A DNA stretch of 64,000 bases from Candidatus Gastranaerophilales bacterium (GCA_944327225.1 CALVGZ010000003.1:62001-126000), one strand, 5' to 3'. Counted from the stretch's first letter, positions 1 through 8,980 are shown. The notes: generated by a model not told the origin, from the sequence alone. Made by a program: numbers and translations.

Positions 1-2
1 TA

Positions 3-686
<684 letters not shown>

Positions 687-709
687 TTAAAGTCTTAGGA
701 GATAAGAAT

Positions 710-1096
710 ATGAAAAAAATTTTAGTATTATTTTTAACACTGGTTATGACTAGCTCAGTAGTTACCGTAGCGGCGGATAAAGCTCAAAAGGCACAAGAAA
801 AAGCACAAAAAGAAGCTATAAAAGCACAAGAAAAACAGCAAAAACAACTTACTAAAGAATTAAAAAATAAAAAAGACGTCCTAAAGGATGCAGAATACAA
901 GCAATTAAAAGAACAATTCTTTAATGCTGACGGGTATGGAGATACGTACAACTGTAAAGTTGAAAAACAAAGATTTTGCAAAGTAAAAGTTCTGGACTCA
1001 GGTACTTATGTTTTATGCGACAGAGATGTTTCAAGGACACAATGGGAATCTGCTAAAATATTTTATAAATACGGCAGATGTACAAAACTAAATTAA
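710..1096 (+). CDS. Small secreted protein with K/Q/A-rich coiled coil and four Cys
   Basis: Not recognised. The 128-residue product begins with a clear Sec signal peptide (MKK, hydrophobic core, likely cleavage after about residue 22). A highly charged Ala/Lys/Gln/Glu-rich stretch follows (about 23-65) that should form a coiled coil. The C-terminal domain has four cysteines (YNCKVEK, FCKVKV, VLCDRD, GRCTKLN) suited to two disulfides, which fits an extracytoplasmic location. The ATG has a good upstream AGGAGA. It lies 23 nt after serS and could be cotranscribed with it. A strong hairpin follows the stop. Function unknown. Confidence 0.8.
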   Translation: MKKILVLFLTLVMTSSVVTVAADKAQKAQEKAQKEAIKAQEKQQKQLTKELKNKKDVLKDAEYKQLKEQFFNADGYGDTYNCKVEKQRFCKVKVLDSGTYVLCDRDVSRTQWESAKIFYKYGRCTKLN

Positions 1097-1102
1097 AATA
1101 TT

Positions 1103-1137
1103 TTAAGGACAATTAATTATAATTGTCCTTAAGTTTT
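1103..1137. terminator. Bidirectional terminator hairpin
   Basis: A perfect 12-bp inverted repeat (arms 1103-1114 and 1121-1132) with a 6-nt loop, then GTTTT. It lies between a plus-strand gene and a minus-strand gene that end on either side, so it probably serves both. Confidence 0.8.
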
Positions 1138-1705
1138 ATCATTATTTTCAACACCCGATTTTTTAATTCCTAAATAAAGAACTTTAACGTGTTTGTCCTG
1201 CACTACTTCTTCCATTTTTTTATCTAAAGCTTCTGCAACCTTTGCTGTCAATAAAAAATCACTGTCTTTATTTCCGAGAATCCTACCTTGCATTATATCT
1301 CTTTTTATTTTTTTTAAAAATCTACTAGACCTAAATTTAGACATGGCAACTTTTTTTAAAATTTCTCTCTCATCATCATCCGTAAAAACAAAAAAAGTAT
1401 GAAAATTCTCATCTTCGGGGGTTTTAATATTGGATAGAGTGTTCTGATTCAACCAATCCACAGAACAATACCCAAGACCACTTTGTTTCAATTTTTTTTA
1501 ATGAAAGTTCATAACCTGCACTCTCAAGAAATATACGATAACCATGTTTGCAATCAATATAGTTGAAAAATTGTGGAAATATATTATTTCTATAATAATC
1601 AAGACAATCCAAGCCATCATTCGGTGAAGGAAAAATGTTTTTGTCTACCTTAACCTTATATATAGCATTAAAATTTACTTTTGGGATGACAGAATTAATT
1701 CTCAT
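1129..1705 (-). pseudogene. Frameshifted lineage-specific gene (two ORFs joined at an A8 tract)
   Basis: Two overlapping minus-strand frames make one protein if a single base is removed from the run of eight A (plus-strand T8 at 1492-1499). The first frame runs from the ATG at 1705 and ends ...YELSLKK, then goes wrong. The second continues as KQSGLGYCSVDWLNQ and ends at 1129. The joined product would be about 190 residues, with no signal peptide and no membrane segment, and contains HTFFVFTDDDEREILKKV. No family recognised. The break may be a true mutation, slippage at the homopolymer, or a sequencing error. It starts just downstream of tRNA-Gly and its terminator. Confidence 0.7.
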
Positions 1706-1718
1706 AAAAATTTTCTAT

Positions 1719-1743
1719 CAAAAAAGAGGGAAAACCCTCTTTT
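1719..1743 (-). terminator. Terminator after tRNA-Gly
   Basis: Reading the minus strand: AAAGAGGG, a TTTT loop, CCCTCTTT, then more T. Arms are at 1723-1730 and 1735-1742, only a few bases after the encoded CCA of the tRNA. Confidence 0.85.
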
Positions 1744-1745
1744 AA

Positions 1746-1820
1746 TGGAGCGGAAGACGGGACTCGAACCCGCGACATCTTCCTTGGCAAGGAAGCATTC
1801 TACCACTGAATTACTTCCGC
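1746..1820 (-). tRNA. tRNA-Gly (anticodon GCC)
   Basis: The minus strand folds as a standard cloverleaf. The acceptor stem GCGGAAG pairs with CTTCCGC, the anticodon loop is CTTGCCAAG with anticodon GCC, and the T arm is GCGGGTTCGAGTCCCGT. The 3' CCA is encoded. The 75-nt length fits tRNA-Gly. A terminator follows immediately. Confidence 0.97.
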
Positions 1821-1965
1821 AAATTCACTGCTACTTTATAATACAATATCAAAAAAAATAATCAAGTAAATTGAATACGGTAATTGTAAAGAAATATTAA
1901 TTTTAAGAAAAAAAATGAACATTTATATTTTTACTCTCGTTTTAAGGATTAGAAAGCAGGGAAAA

Positions 1966-2256
1966 ATGAAAAAAATAACATTATGCAGCATTTTAACGGT
2001 CGGAATAATATCTATAAGCAATATTTGTTGTGCTGAAACGACAAATGTGTATGTAATAAACAATATCTCTCAAACACCGTACAATCAAGGTTCAAATATT
2101 ATGTGTACCAATAACGGGTCAATTTGTACAAACGGATATTTTATGCTTTCAACAAGGGGAACAAGATATGTCCAGCCTCAATGGAAAAGACAAACTCTAA
2201 GAGAAAAAAGGCTTCAAGAAGAAAATATAAGGGCAGCTGCAAAAATAAAATATTAA
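1966..2256 (+). CDS. Small secreted protein with paired-Cys repeat module
   Basis: Not recognised. I chose the ATG at 1966 over the upstream in-frame ATG at 1915 because it begins a proper signal peptide (MKKITLCSILTVGI, cleavage near CCAE). The mature part holds one copy of a module of the form MCT-x5-ICTNGYFM-x2-S-x3-TRYV, then a basic, arginine-rich tail. A degenerate relative with two copies lies immediately downstream. Two cysteines per module suggest an oxidised extracytoplasmic fold. Function unknown. Confidence 0.75.
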   Translation: MKKITLCSILTVGIISISNICCAETTNVYVINNISQTPYNQGSNIMCTNNGSICTNGYFMLSTRGTRYVQPQWKRQTLREKRLQEENIRAAAKIKY

Positions 2257-2266
2257 GGAGTACACC

Positions 2267-2544
2267 ATGAAAAAACTTGCAACATTACTAGCTGTATTTT
2301 GTTTTTTACCATGTTCTGCTTTTTGTGCAGTTATGATGAATAATAACGGAATAAGTGTTTCGAATTAATATATACGCCAATGTGTATGACCGGAAACACC
2401 TTATGTGCAATCGGAAAATATGTAATGACTTCATCAACTTCAAAACCGCTATATGTTGAAGGTAACATGGTTTGCACAAGCGATAAAAGAATATGTACAA
2501 ACGGTTATTGGGTCATGTATTCTAATGCAACAAGATACATGTAA
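2267..2544 (+). pseudogene. Frameshifted paralog of the paired-Cys secreted protein
   Basis: The ATG at 2267 has an AAGGAG ribosome site and encodes a signal peptide (MKKLATLLAVFCFLPCSAF), but the frame stops at 2366-2368 after 33 codons. The neighbouring frame (ATG at 2380, stop at 2542-2544) continues with two copies of the module in the preceding gene: MCMTGNTLCAIGKYVM and NMVCTSDKRICTNGYWVM. One indel between about 2350 and 2366 would restore a secreted protein of roughly 90 residues. No homopolymer explains the shift here, so true decay is possible. Function unknown. Confidence 0.7.
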
Positions 2545-2561
2545 AGAAAAAGAGGAAAAGT

Positions 2562-2864
2562 ATGAAAAAAAACTTTATATTACTTATGCTCACTTGTCTT
2601 ATTATGACTTCTGCCAGTGTATACGCAAAAGCTCATCCCGGATCGCAACCGAATAAAGGCGGACATATAGCTATACGTGCACATTCTCATCAACCTGCAC
2701 CACCAAATATGCACCATCCTGCACCACCACCTGCAGTTTATCATCACCCTGCACCACTTCCACCAAACTATAATTGGTGGTCAAGAGGCCCCGGATGCAC
2801 TCATTTTTTCCCGTTTTGGTGCAGATGTAACGGGGGAATATTTAGCTTAAACATTTCAATTTAA
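2562..2864 (+). CDS. Small secreted His/Pro-rich protein
   Basis: A 100-residue product with a signal peptide (MKKNFILLMLTCLIM, cleavage near VYA). The mature chain has three spaced copies of an H(H/Q)PAPxP-like unit, about nine histidines in all, and a C-terminal CTHFFPFWCRC with three cysteines. His- and Cys-rich secreted peptides often bind transition metals, but that is inference. It lies in a run of three plus-strand small secreted genes and ends before a terminator at 2886. The ribosome site is GAGGAAAAG. Confidence 0.75.
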   Translation: MKKNFILLMLTCLIMTSASVYAKAHPGSQPNKGGHIAIRAHSHQPAPPNMHHPAPPPAVYHHPAPLPPNYNWWSRGPGCTHFFPFWCRCNGGIFSLNISI

Positions 2865-2885
2865 CTTTTTAACATTACAATCTCT

Positions 2886-2912
2886 AAAGAGCAGTTATGC
2901 TCTTTTTTATTT
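2886..2912 (+). terminator. Rho-independent terminator
   Basis: AAAGAGCA, a GTTA loop, TGCTCTTT (arms 2886-2893 and 2898-2905), then a T-rich run. It ends the small secreted-protein cluster. Confidence 0.9.
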
Positions 2913-2925
2913 TTTATTTTTTTTG

Positions 2926-2934
2926 TGCTAATAT
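2926..2934 (+). promoter_or_regulatory. Extended -10 promoter of alaS, near-leaderless
   Basis: TGCTAATAT fits the extended -10 form TGnTATAAT. Only nine bases separate it from the alaS ATG at 2944 and no Shine-Dalgarno sequence is present, so the transcript would have a 5' leader of about 0-3 nt. Confidence 0.5.
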
Positions 2935-2943
2935 CAACATATT

Positions 2944-5604
2944 ATGATGAAAACAGTTGATGAAATTAGAGAAGGTTTTTTAAGTTTTTTTGAAAAAAAA
3001 CATAATTCTACACGTGTTAAAAGTTCGAGTTTGATACCTGATAATCCGACCTTGCTTTTAACAAGTGCCGGCATGGTACAATTTGTACCATATTATTTAG
3101 GTATAGAAAAATGCCCATATACACCACCAAGAGCAACAACTTGTCAAAAATGTGCTCGTGCAGGCGGTAAAGATTCCGATATTGAAAATGTCGGAAGAAC
3201 CCCTCGCCACCACACTTTTTTTGAAATGCTGGGAAATTTTGCTTGGGGAGATTACTATAAAAAAGAAGTCATACCTTGGGCTTGGGAGTTTGTTACAAGC
3301 GAAGAGTATCTTGGATTAGATAAAAACCGTCTATGGGTAACAATTTTTGAAACAGATGATGAGGCCTATGAAATTTGGAAAAATTCAACCGACATTGACC
3401 CTAAAAGAATAATAAGAAAAGGCAAAAAAGATAATTTCTGGGGTCCCCCGGGGCCAACAGGCTCTTGCGGACCTTGTAGCGAAATTCATTATGACCTTGG
3501 TGAACATTTAAAATGCAGCGAAGATTGCTCCATTGCAACCTGCGAATGTGACAGATGGGTTGAAATTTGGAATATGGTATTTACCGAATTATTCCAAGAT
3601 GAAGAAGGAAATCAAACCCCCCTTGACAAGAAAAATGTTGATACAGGAATGGGCTTGGAGCGTATCGCAATGGTTTGCCAAGGAGTTGAATCAACATTTG
3701 AAACAGATATTTTAAAACATATCTTAAACAAAATTTGTGAAATTTCAGGCAAAAAATACAAAGAAAATGAAAAAACAGATATATCACTAAGAATTGTTGT
3801 TGACCACGCTCGTTGTATTTCATTTATGATAGCAGATGGCATAATGCCATCAAACGAAGGCAGAGGCTATGTTTTAAGAATGATTTTAAGACGTGCATTA
3901 AGACATGGCTACCTTTTAGGACTTGATTTGCCTTTCTTGGCACCAATTATAGAAACCATAATTGAAAAATATTCTTCTCAATATCCCGAATTAAAAGAAA
4001 ATGAAAAGAAAATTAAAAATACTATTCTAAAAGAAGAAGAACGCTTTAAGCTTACTCTTGATAAAGGATATCAACTAATTGAAAGTGCAATCGAAAAAGC
4101 ACAAAACGACAATTCTAAAACAATATCCGGAGATGATGCATTTAAATTGTACGATACATACGGTTTTCCCTTTGAGTTAACAAAAGAAATAGCCGATGAA
4201 AAAGGATTAACTGTTGACGAAAAAGTGTTTAAAATCGCCATGGACGAACAAAAACAAAGAGCAAGAAACGCTATGCAAAAAGTTGTTATTACGGACGATT
4301 TGAACTATATAAACAATCCGCCAACAGAATTTACCGGCTATGAAAATTATGAAGGTAATGCAGAAATTATAGCCATTGTCGACAAAAACGGAAAAAACAT
4401 TGAAACTGCTCAAGATGGTGTATTTGATATCATTTTAAACTCAACTCCTTTTTATGCAGAATGCGGCGGACAAATTGGAGACAGCGGAATTTTAAACATT
4501 AACAATGAAAATTATGAAGTGATTAAAACTTTTAAAGTTCAGGATGTTTTTGTTCACAGAACTATCATTGGCGAAAATGAAATTAAAAAAGGTGACAAAG
4601 TCAAAGCAAAAATCGATATCCAAAAAAGACTAGAAATAACCAAACATCACTCATTAGCCCATCTTCTACAAGCAGCACTTCAAAAGGTTTTAGGACGTGA
4701 CGTTCACCAAGCAGGTTCCTATGTTGAAGAAAATAAAACCAGATATGACTTCACTTTTGACAGGGCATTAACAAAAGATGAACTTAAAAAAGTTCAAAAC
4801 ATTATAAATAATTGGATTAGCAATGGACTTAAAAGAACAACAAAAATAATGTCACTGGATGAAGCAAATGCAACAGGTGCTATGGCATTATTCGGAGAAA
4901 AATATGGTGATACCGTAAGAGTAGTAAGCTTTGATGATTACAACGGAAATTGTCAGTCTAAAGAACTTTGTGCAGGTTGTCATGTTAATGATGCTAAAGA
5001 TTTAAGAATGGCAAAAATCATATCAGAATCCGCAAGTTCTGCAGGCGTAAGAAGAATTGAAATAGCTTGTTCCAATTCCGCATTTGAACTTTTAGAATCT
5101 AAGGCGGATGAATTGGATAAATTATCACATGATAATAAAATCCCTGCTGATAAAATTCAAGAAAAAATTGATAAATTAACTCAAGAAGTTAAGGATTTAT
5201 CCTCTAAAATCGGTGATATGGAAGCTCAAAGAGCAAAAGATAGCTTTAATACTTTCTTATCCAAAACAAAAGAAAAATCAAATACAAAAGTTTTGGTTAC
5301 AAAAATTGAAGACTTTGCTCCAAATGCAATAAAACTTGGAATAGATTTAATTTCATCCAAACTTGGCGAAAGTGTTGTGGTATTTTGCTCAATGAAAAAA
5401 GACGGAACGGTCTTTATAATCTCCAAAGTAAGTGATAATCTTACTAAAAAAATATCTGCCGGTGCTTTAGTTAGCGAAATTGCAAAAGCACTCAAAGGAA
5501 ATGGGGGCGGAAGACCTCAAATGGCACAAGGTATGGGAAAAACTCAAGAAGGTATTGAGGATATTTTATTAAAAATCGAAGAAGATATATTAAATAAACT
5601 CTAA
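2944..5604 (+). CDS. alaS: Alanyl-tRNA synthetase
   Basis: Attaches alanine to tRNA-Ala and hydrolyses mischarged Ser/Gly-tRNA-Ala. At 886 residues it is full length for the family. The N-terminal class II core includes the TTCQKCARAGGKDSDI and RTPRHHTFFEMLGNF segments. The editing domain shows the zinc ligands H569/H573 and C676/H680. A C-terminal C-Ala domain ends with the Gly-rich GNGGGRPQMAQG motif. A second ATG directly follows the first, and neither has a ribosome site. Monocistronic, between two terminators. Confidence 0.98.
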   Translation: MMKTVDEIREGFLSFFEKKHNSTRVKSSSLIPDNPTLLLTSAGMVQFVPYYLGIEKCPYTPPRATTCQKCARAGGKDSDIENVGRTPRHHTFFEMLGNFAWGDYYKKEVIPWAWEFVTSEEYLGLDKNRLWVTIFETDDEAYEIWKNSTDIDPKRIIRKGKKDNFWGPPGPTGSCGPCSEIHYDLGEHLKCSEDCSIATCECDRWVEIWNMVFTELFQDEEGNQTPLDKKNVDTGMGLERIAMVCQGVESTFETDILKHILNKICEISGKKYKENEKTDISLRIVVDHARCISFMIADGIMPSNEGRGYVLRMILRRALRHGYLLGLDLPFLAPIIETIIEKYSSQYPELKENEKKIKNTILKEEERFKLTLDKGYQLIESAIEKAQNDNSKTISGDDAFKLYDTYGFPFELTKEIADEKGLTVDEKVFKIAMDEQKQRARNAMQKVVITDDLNYINNPPTEFTGYENYEGNAEIIAIVDKNGKNIETAQDGVFDIILNSTPFYAECGGQIGDSGILNINNENYEVIKTFKVQDVFVHRTIIGENEIKKGDKVKAKIDIQKRLEITKHHSLAHLLQAALQKVLGRDVHQAGSYVEENKTRYDFTFDRALTKDELKKVQNIINNWISNGLKRTTKIMSLDEANATGAMALFGEKYGDTVRVVSFDDYNGNCQSKELCAGCHVNDAKDLRMAKIISESASSAGVRRIEIACSNSAFELLESKADELDKLSHDNKIPADKIQEKIDKLTQEVKDLSSKIGDMEAQRAKDSFNTFLSKTKEKSNTKVLVTKIEDFAPNAIKLGIDLISSKLGESVVVFCSMKKDGTVFIISKVSDNLTKKISAGALVSEIAKALKGNGGGRPQMAQGMGKTQEGIEDILLKIEEDILNKL

Positions 5605-5611
5605 AAAACAA

Positions 5612-5645
5612 TAATTAAAAGCCCCTTAAAAGGGGCTTTTAATTA
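5612..5645. terminator. Bidirectional terminator between alaS and the next minus-strand gene
   Basis: A long near-perfect inverted repeat centred on AGCCCC/GGGGCT with flanking A-rich and T-rich arms (5612-5627 and 5630-5645). It overlaps the stop of the convergent gene. Confidence 0.9.
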
Positions 5646-6229
5646 TTTAGAATTTTGTATCTTTTGTTTATATTGATATTTTTGCTCTATTGAATCATCT
5701 TTATGAAACATTTTAATACCGGATGATATAACCGAAATGGCAGTTCCTAAACCAATAGCTGCAATAGCTATCATACCACCCTTAGTTGCTTTTGAAGAAG
5801 ATTTAAAATCAGATAAAAGTTTCTTCATTGAATCAGCAAAAGATGATTGTTTTATAGCTTTGTATAATTTAGAAGCTCCGTCTGCAATATTAGCGAATAC
5901 TTTATTAACAGCACCAACTAATTTTGGGAATTTTACTTGTTTTTTTAATTCAATAAATTCATCTTTAATCAATGCTTGTGAGGAAATTCCACATTTATGA
6001 GAAATTCCATTAAGAACTGTATCGCCTGATTTTAAACCTTTCAATTCATTAAGTGATTTACCGGCTCTTACAAATTTTTCAATCAACGCAGAACTTCCAG
6101 CAAAAGCTCCGGCTGCAAGAGAGCCTTTTACTAAAAATGCCCCCTGTTTTTCGCTTTATCAACAGCACACCCCATTTTATTTTGTGCATTTAATGGAACC
6201 CTGTTTGTACTTGACACTACATTTGACAT
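5643..6229 (-). pseudogene. Frameshifted lineage-specific gene with C-terminal membrane segment
   Basis: The ATG at 6229, preceded by AGGAAAGGA, begins MSNVVSSTNRVPLNAQNKMG but stops after 33 codons. The other frame, open down to 5643, continues the protein. Adding one G to the G5 run (plus-strand C at 6140-6144) gives KAKNRGAFLVKGSLAAGAFA and a single chain of about 195 residues. The body is helical and lysine-rich. A Gly/Ala/Ile-rich segment near the C-terminus (GMIAIAAIGLGTAISVIS) could span a membrane. Not recognised. The break could be mutation, slippage or sequencing error. Confidence 0.7.
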
Positions 6230-6313
6230 AATTAATTTTCCTTTCCTTCAAATTAAATAAATCTTTATATATTCAAATAAAAAAATATCAAATTAAAAAC
6301 TACTAAAATTATA

Positions 6314-6354
6314 GATGTAATACATCGATTTATTTAAAAAAAATGATGTAACAT
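6314..6354. promoter_or_regulatory. Palindromic operator candidate upstream of XRE gene
   Basis: GATGTAATACATC (6314-6326) is a perfect 13-bp palindrome with a central A. A related half-spaced copy, ATGTAACAT (6346-6354), lies 11 nt before the XRE start. Two similar dyads before a repressor-type gene suggest autoregulation; this is inference. Confidence 0.45.
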
Positions 6355-6364
6355 AGGTATATTT

Positions 6365-6685
6365 ATGAACATTAAAAAACAACTTGGAGAAAAAATTAAA
6401 AGAATCAGAAAAAGTAAAAACTTGACACAAGAACAATTGGCAGAAAAAGTTGATATTTCAGCCCGAAATCTATCAGGAATAGAATTAGGCAATTATTTTC
6501 CCAAGGCAGAAACCTTAGAAAAAATTATAAAAGCACTAAATGTATCAACTGAAGAAATGTTTTCAAATGATCACATAAAAAATAAAAACAAATTGATTGA
6601 AGAAATAAATATATACTTAAATGAATTCAATCAAAACAAAATTGAGTTTATATATAAAATGGCCAAATTTTTAAATTATGAGTAA
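6365..6685 (+). CDS. XRE-family helix-turn-helix regulator
   Basis: A 106-residue cytoplasmic DNA-binding protein. Residues about 5-62 form a Cro/C1-type HTH (LGEKIKRIRKSKNLTQEQLAEKV, recognition helix around SARNLSGIELG). A short lysine- and asparagine-rich helical tail follows, perhaps for dimerisation. There is no peptidase or sensor domain. Palindromic repeats just upstream suggest it binds its own promoter. Neighbours are orphan genes on the other strand, so its target is not obvious. XRE family is certain, role unknown. Confidence 0.92.
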   Translation: MNIKKQLGEKIKRIRKSKNLTQEQLAEKVDISARNLSGIELGNYFPKAETLEKIIKALNVSTEEMFSNDHIKNKNKLIEEINIYLNEFNQNKIEFIYKMAKFLNYE

Positions 6686-6710
6686 TGCTTATATTCCTAA
6701 ACAATAAAAA

Positions 6711-7457
6711 CTAGCTTAAATTATTTAAATCACTTAAAAATTTTTCCTGTGCTTCTTTCAAGTTATATTGTTGATACAAAGCAGAATACATTTCCCTTGT
6801 TTGTGCTATATTTTCTTTTTTTGCATCGCCCAATAATCTATTTTGCCCTTGATTGTTAATTACACCTTCAACCTTGCCATTTGAATATATATCACTTGCA
6901 AGAATATTCGTAGCATATTCTGCAACATCAATCTTGCCGTCATTATTTAAATCGATGCCCTTTGCGGTTAATTTTGTTTTATGGTGTACAATTTTATCCG
7001 TCAGTCTTCCTTTAAGCTTAGCTTTCAAGTTCGATAATAACTGCTTAAAAATACTTGGTGTAAAAGTTTCTTTAAGTTTTTTTGAAAGTTCACTTGTTTT
7101 TATTGAAGCTCCGCCAAGTTCTTCATAACTTGCACCCATAAGTGACATCGTATCAATTAAACCGTCATTTACTTCTGAATATGTATATTCAAAATTTAAC
7201 GGGGGCATTTCTTGTTGTCCGATTTGTTCTGCAGCATTCTCCAGCTGCTTAATTTTTGCCTCAAATTTATCTTCACTTAAAGATTTTAATTGTTTCATGT
7301 CAGGCAACTTAACAGGATTACATTTATAGCTATTAATATAACCTATAAAATTATTCGCAGCATTTCTGCCATAACGAACTGACGCATTCCTTATTTTATC
7401 GTCATACAAACCGCTTGAGCCATTTATGTGAGCAATATTTGAATTTACCTTATACAT
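6711..7457 (-). CDS. Hypothetical protein with one EF-hand
   Basis: Not recognised overall. The 248-residue chain has no signal peptide or membrane segment. Residues 169-180 form a canonical calcium-binding EF loop with D169, N171, D173, G174, I176, D177 and E180 in the expected positions, so calcium binding is likely. The rest is mostly helical, with a Met/Gly-rich patch (DTMSLMGASYEELGGAS). Only one EF-hand is visible. Bacterial single EF-hand proteins have many roles, so function is open. Probably monocistronic. Confidence 0.75.
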   Translation of the reverse strand: MYKVNSNIAHINGSSGLYDDKIRNASVRYGRNAANNFIGYINSYKCNPVKLPDMKQLKSLSEDKFEAKIKQLENAAEQIGQQEMPPLNFEYTYSEVNDGLIDTMSLMGASYEELGGASIKTSELSKKLKETFTPSIFKQLLSNLKAKLKGRLTDKIVHHKTKLTAKGIDLNNDGKIDVAEYATNILASDIYSNGKVEGVINNQGQNRLLGDAKKENIAQTREMYSALYQQYNLKEAQEKFLSDLNNLS

Positions 7458-7531
7458 AATATTCCTTATTGCAAAATATTCTTACTAAATAAAACAACTC
7501 AATAAAAAAATTGCAATAATGTAAACTTATA

Positions 7532-8905
7532 TTAACTCAAAGCTTCAATTATGGCCTTTGCGGCACGTTTTCCCGCACCCATTGCATTAATCGCAGTAGA
7601 CGACCCCAAGGGAGCAACATCACCACCGGCATATATAGCTTTTACCGACGTTTCACCTTTATCATTAATTACAATATAGCCCTTATTATCTGTTTCTAAA
7701 TCTATTTTTTCATTTTCTGCCGAACGTTGGATTATTGGATTTGGACCTGTTCCCAAAGAAACAACAACGCTATCTAATTGAACTTCAACAAATTTCCCTG
7801 TTCCAACAGGTCTTTGACGTCCTGAAGCATCCGGTTCACCCAATTCCATTATTTCAAATTTCATTGATTTAACCCAACCGTTTTCACCAAAAATCTCGAC
7901 AGGGGCATGAAGAAATTTAAACTCAATTCCTTCTTCTTTTGCGTGACGTATTTCTTCTAAACGAGCTGGAAGTTCTTTTTCTGTCCTTCTGTAAAATATA
8001 TAAACTTTTTCATAACCTACGCGAACAGCCGTTCTCGCTGCATCCATCGCAACATTTCCACCACCTATGATGGCAGTTGTTTTACCGACTTTTAATGGTG
8101 TTGGAGTGTCAGGACTTTGAGCGTGCATTAAATTAACTCTTGTTAAAAATTCATTTGCACTGTAAACTCCGTTTAAATTTTCTCCCGGAATATTCATCAT
8201 TTTAGGAAGTCCTGCACCTGAACATATAAAAATTGCTTCATAACCTTCTTCTTGAAGTTGTTTTAAGGTTATAGATTTACCTACTATAACATTTTTGAAA
8301 AATTTAACCCCCATGGCTTTTAAGGATTCAATTTCTCTGTCTAAAACATTTCTTGGAAGCCTAAAGGGAGGAATGCCATACCTCAAAACTCCGCCAAATT
8401 CATGCAATGCTTCAAAAATTGACACCTCAAAACCGGCATTTCTTAAATCTGCCGCTGCTGTCATGCCCGCACAACCAGAACCTACAATAGCAACTTTTTT
8501 ACCGTTAGGCTTAATTTCAACGGGCGAAGCCGAAGTATTATCTCCTACATACCTTTCCAAAGCACCTATTGCAACCGAATCTCCCTTAATTCCTAAAATA
8601 CAATTACCCTCACATTGTTTTTCCTGAGGACAAACCCTTCCACACACCGAAGGAAGCATGGAAGATTGACGAATTATATCACCCGCCGCCTTTAAATTAT
8701 CGTTTTTAACTTCTGCAATAAACGAAGGAATATCAATGTTTACAGGACATCCTTGCTTGCATCTTGCATTCTTACAATGTAAACATCTGGAAGCTTCCTT
8801 TAGAGCCTGTTCTTTAGTTAAATTTTCCTCAACCGCCTCAAAATTGTGTCTTCTGTTAAATCTGTCCTGTTCTTTAGGTCTTTGTCTTTCTATCTTTTCA
8901 ACCAT
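7532..8905 (-). CDS. NAD(P)H-dependent flavoprotein of the GltD/NfnB family
   Basis: Resembles the glutamate synthase small subunit and the NfnB subunit of NADH-dependent ferredoxin:NADP+ oxidoreductase. The N-terminus binds two 4Fe-4S clusters (CLHCKNARCKQGCP; CGRVCPQEKQCEGNC). An FAD fold follows (VAIVGSGCAGMTAAADLRNAG), then a nucleotide-binding fold (TAIIGGGNVAMDAARTA) and a C-terminal FAD segment (GGDVAPLGSSTAINAMGAG). The 457-residue length fits. Neither a gltB nor an nfnA gene is adjacent, so the choice between homotetrameric glutamate synthase, GltD and NfnB cannot be made here. Confidence 0.9.
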   Translation of the reverse strand: MVEKIERQRPKEQDRFNRRHNFEAVEENLTKEQALKEASRCLHCKNARCKQGCPVNIDIPSFIAEVKNDNLKAAGDIIRQSSMLPSVCGRVCPQEKQCEGNCILGIKGDSVAIGALERYVGDNTSASPVEIKPNGKKVAIVGSGCAGMTAAADLRNAGFEVSIFEALHEFGGVLRYGIPPFRLPRNVLDREIESLKAMGVKFFKNVIVGKSITLKQLQEEGYEAIFICSGAGLPKMMNIPGENLNGVYSANEFLTRVNLMHAQSPDTPTPLKVGKTTAIIGGGNVAMDAARTAVRVGYEKVYIFYRRTEKELPARLEEIRHAKEEGIEFKFLHAPVEIFGENGWVKSMKFEIMELGEPDASGRQRPVGTGKFVEVQLDSVVVSLGTGPNPIIQRSAENEKIDLETDNKGYIVINDKGETSVKAIYAGGDVAPLGSSTAINAMGAGKRAAKAIIEALS

Positions 8906-8949
8906 AGCTCTTATAAGCTCCTTATCTTAATTACATCTTATTTTTATTG

Positions 8950-8955
8950 TATAAT
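8950..8955 (+). promoter_or_regulatory. -10 element for HAD-ispF operon
   Basis: TATAAT preceded by TTG, 25 nt before the GTG start. No convincing -35 is seen. Confidence 0.45.
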
Positions 8956-8980
8956 AAAAATAATTAATTGAGGTAATGTT

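Noticed and set aside
784-981. Cys/Ser/Phe-rich minus-strand ORF
   Set aside because: Antisense of the Lys/Gln/Ala-rich coiled coil at 710-1096; no ribosome site.
2453-2656. Plus-strand ORF across the second Cys module and the His/Pro gene
   Set aside because: Out of frame with two better genes and has no signal peptide or motif.
2865-2943. T-box or other riboswitch before alaS
   Set aside because: The space is 79 nt, mostly a terminator for the previous gene and T-rich sequence; no specifier or T-box motif.
1746-6229. Integrated element using tRNA-Gly as attachment site
   Set aside because: Frameshifted orphan genes lie nearby, but there is no integrase, no repeat of the tRNA 3' end and no phage gene.
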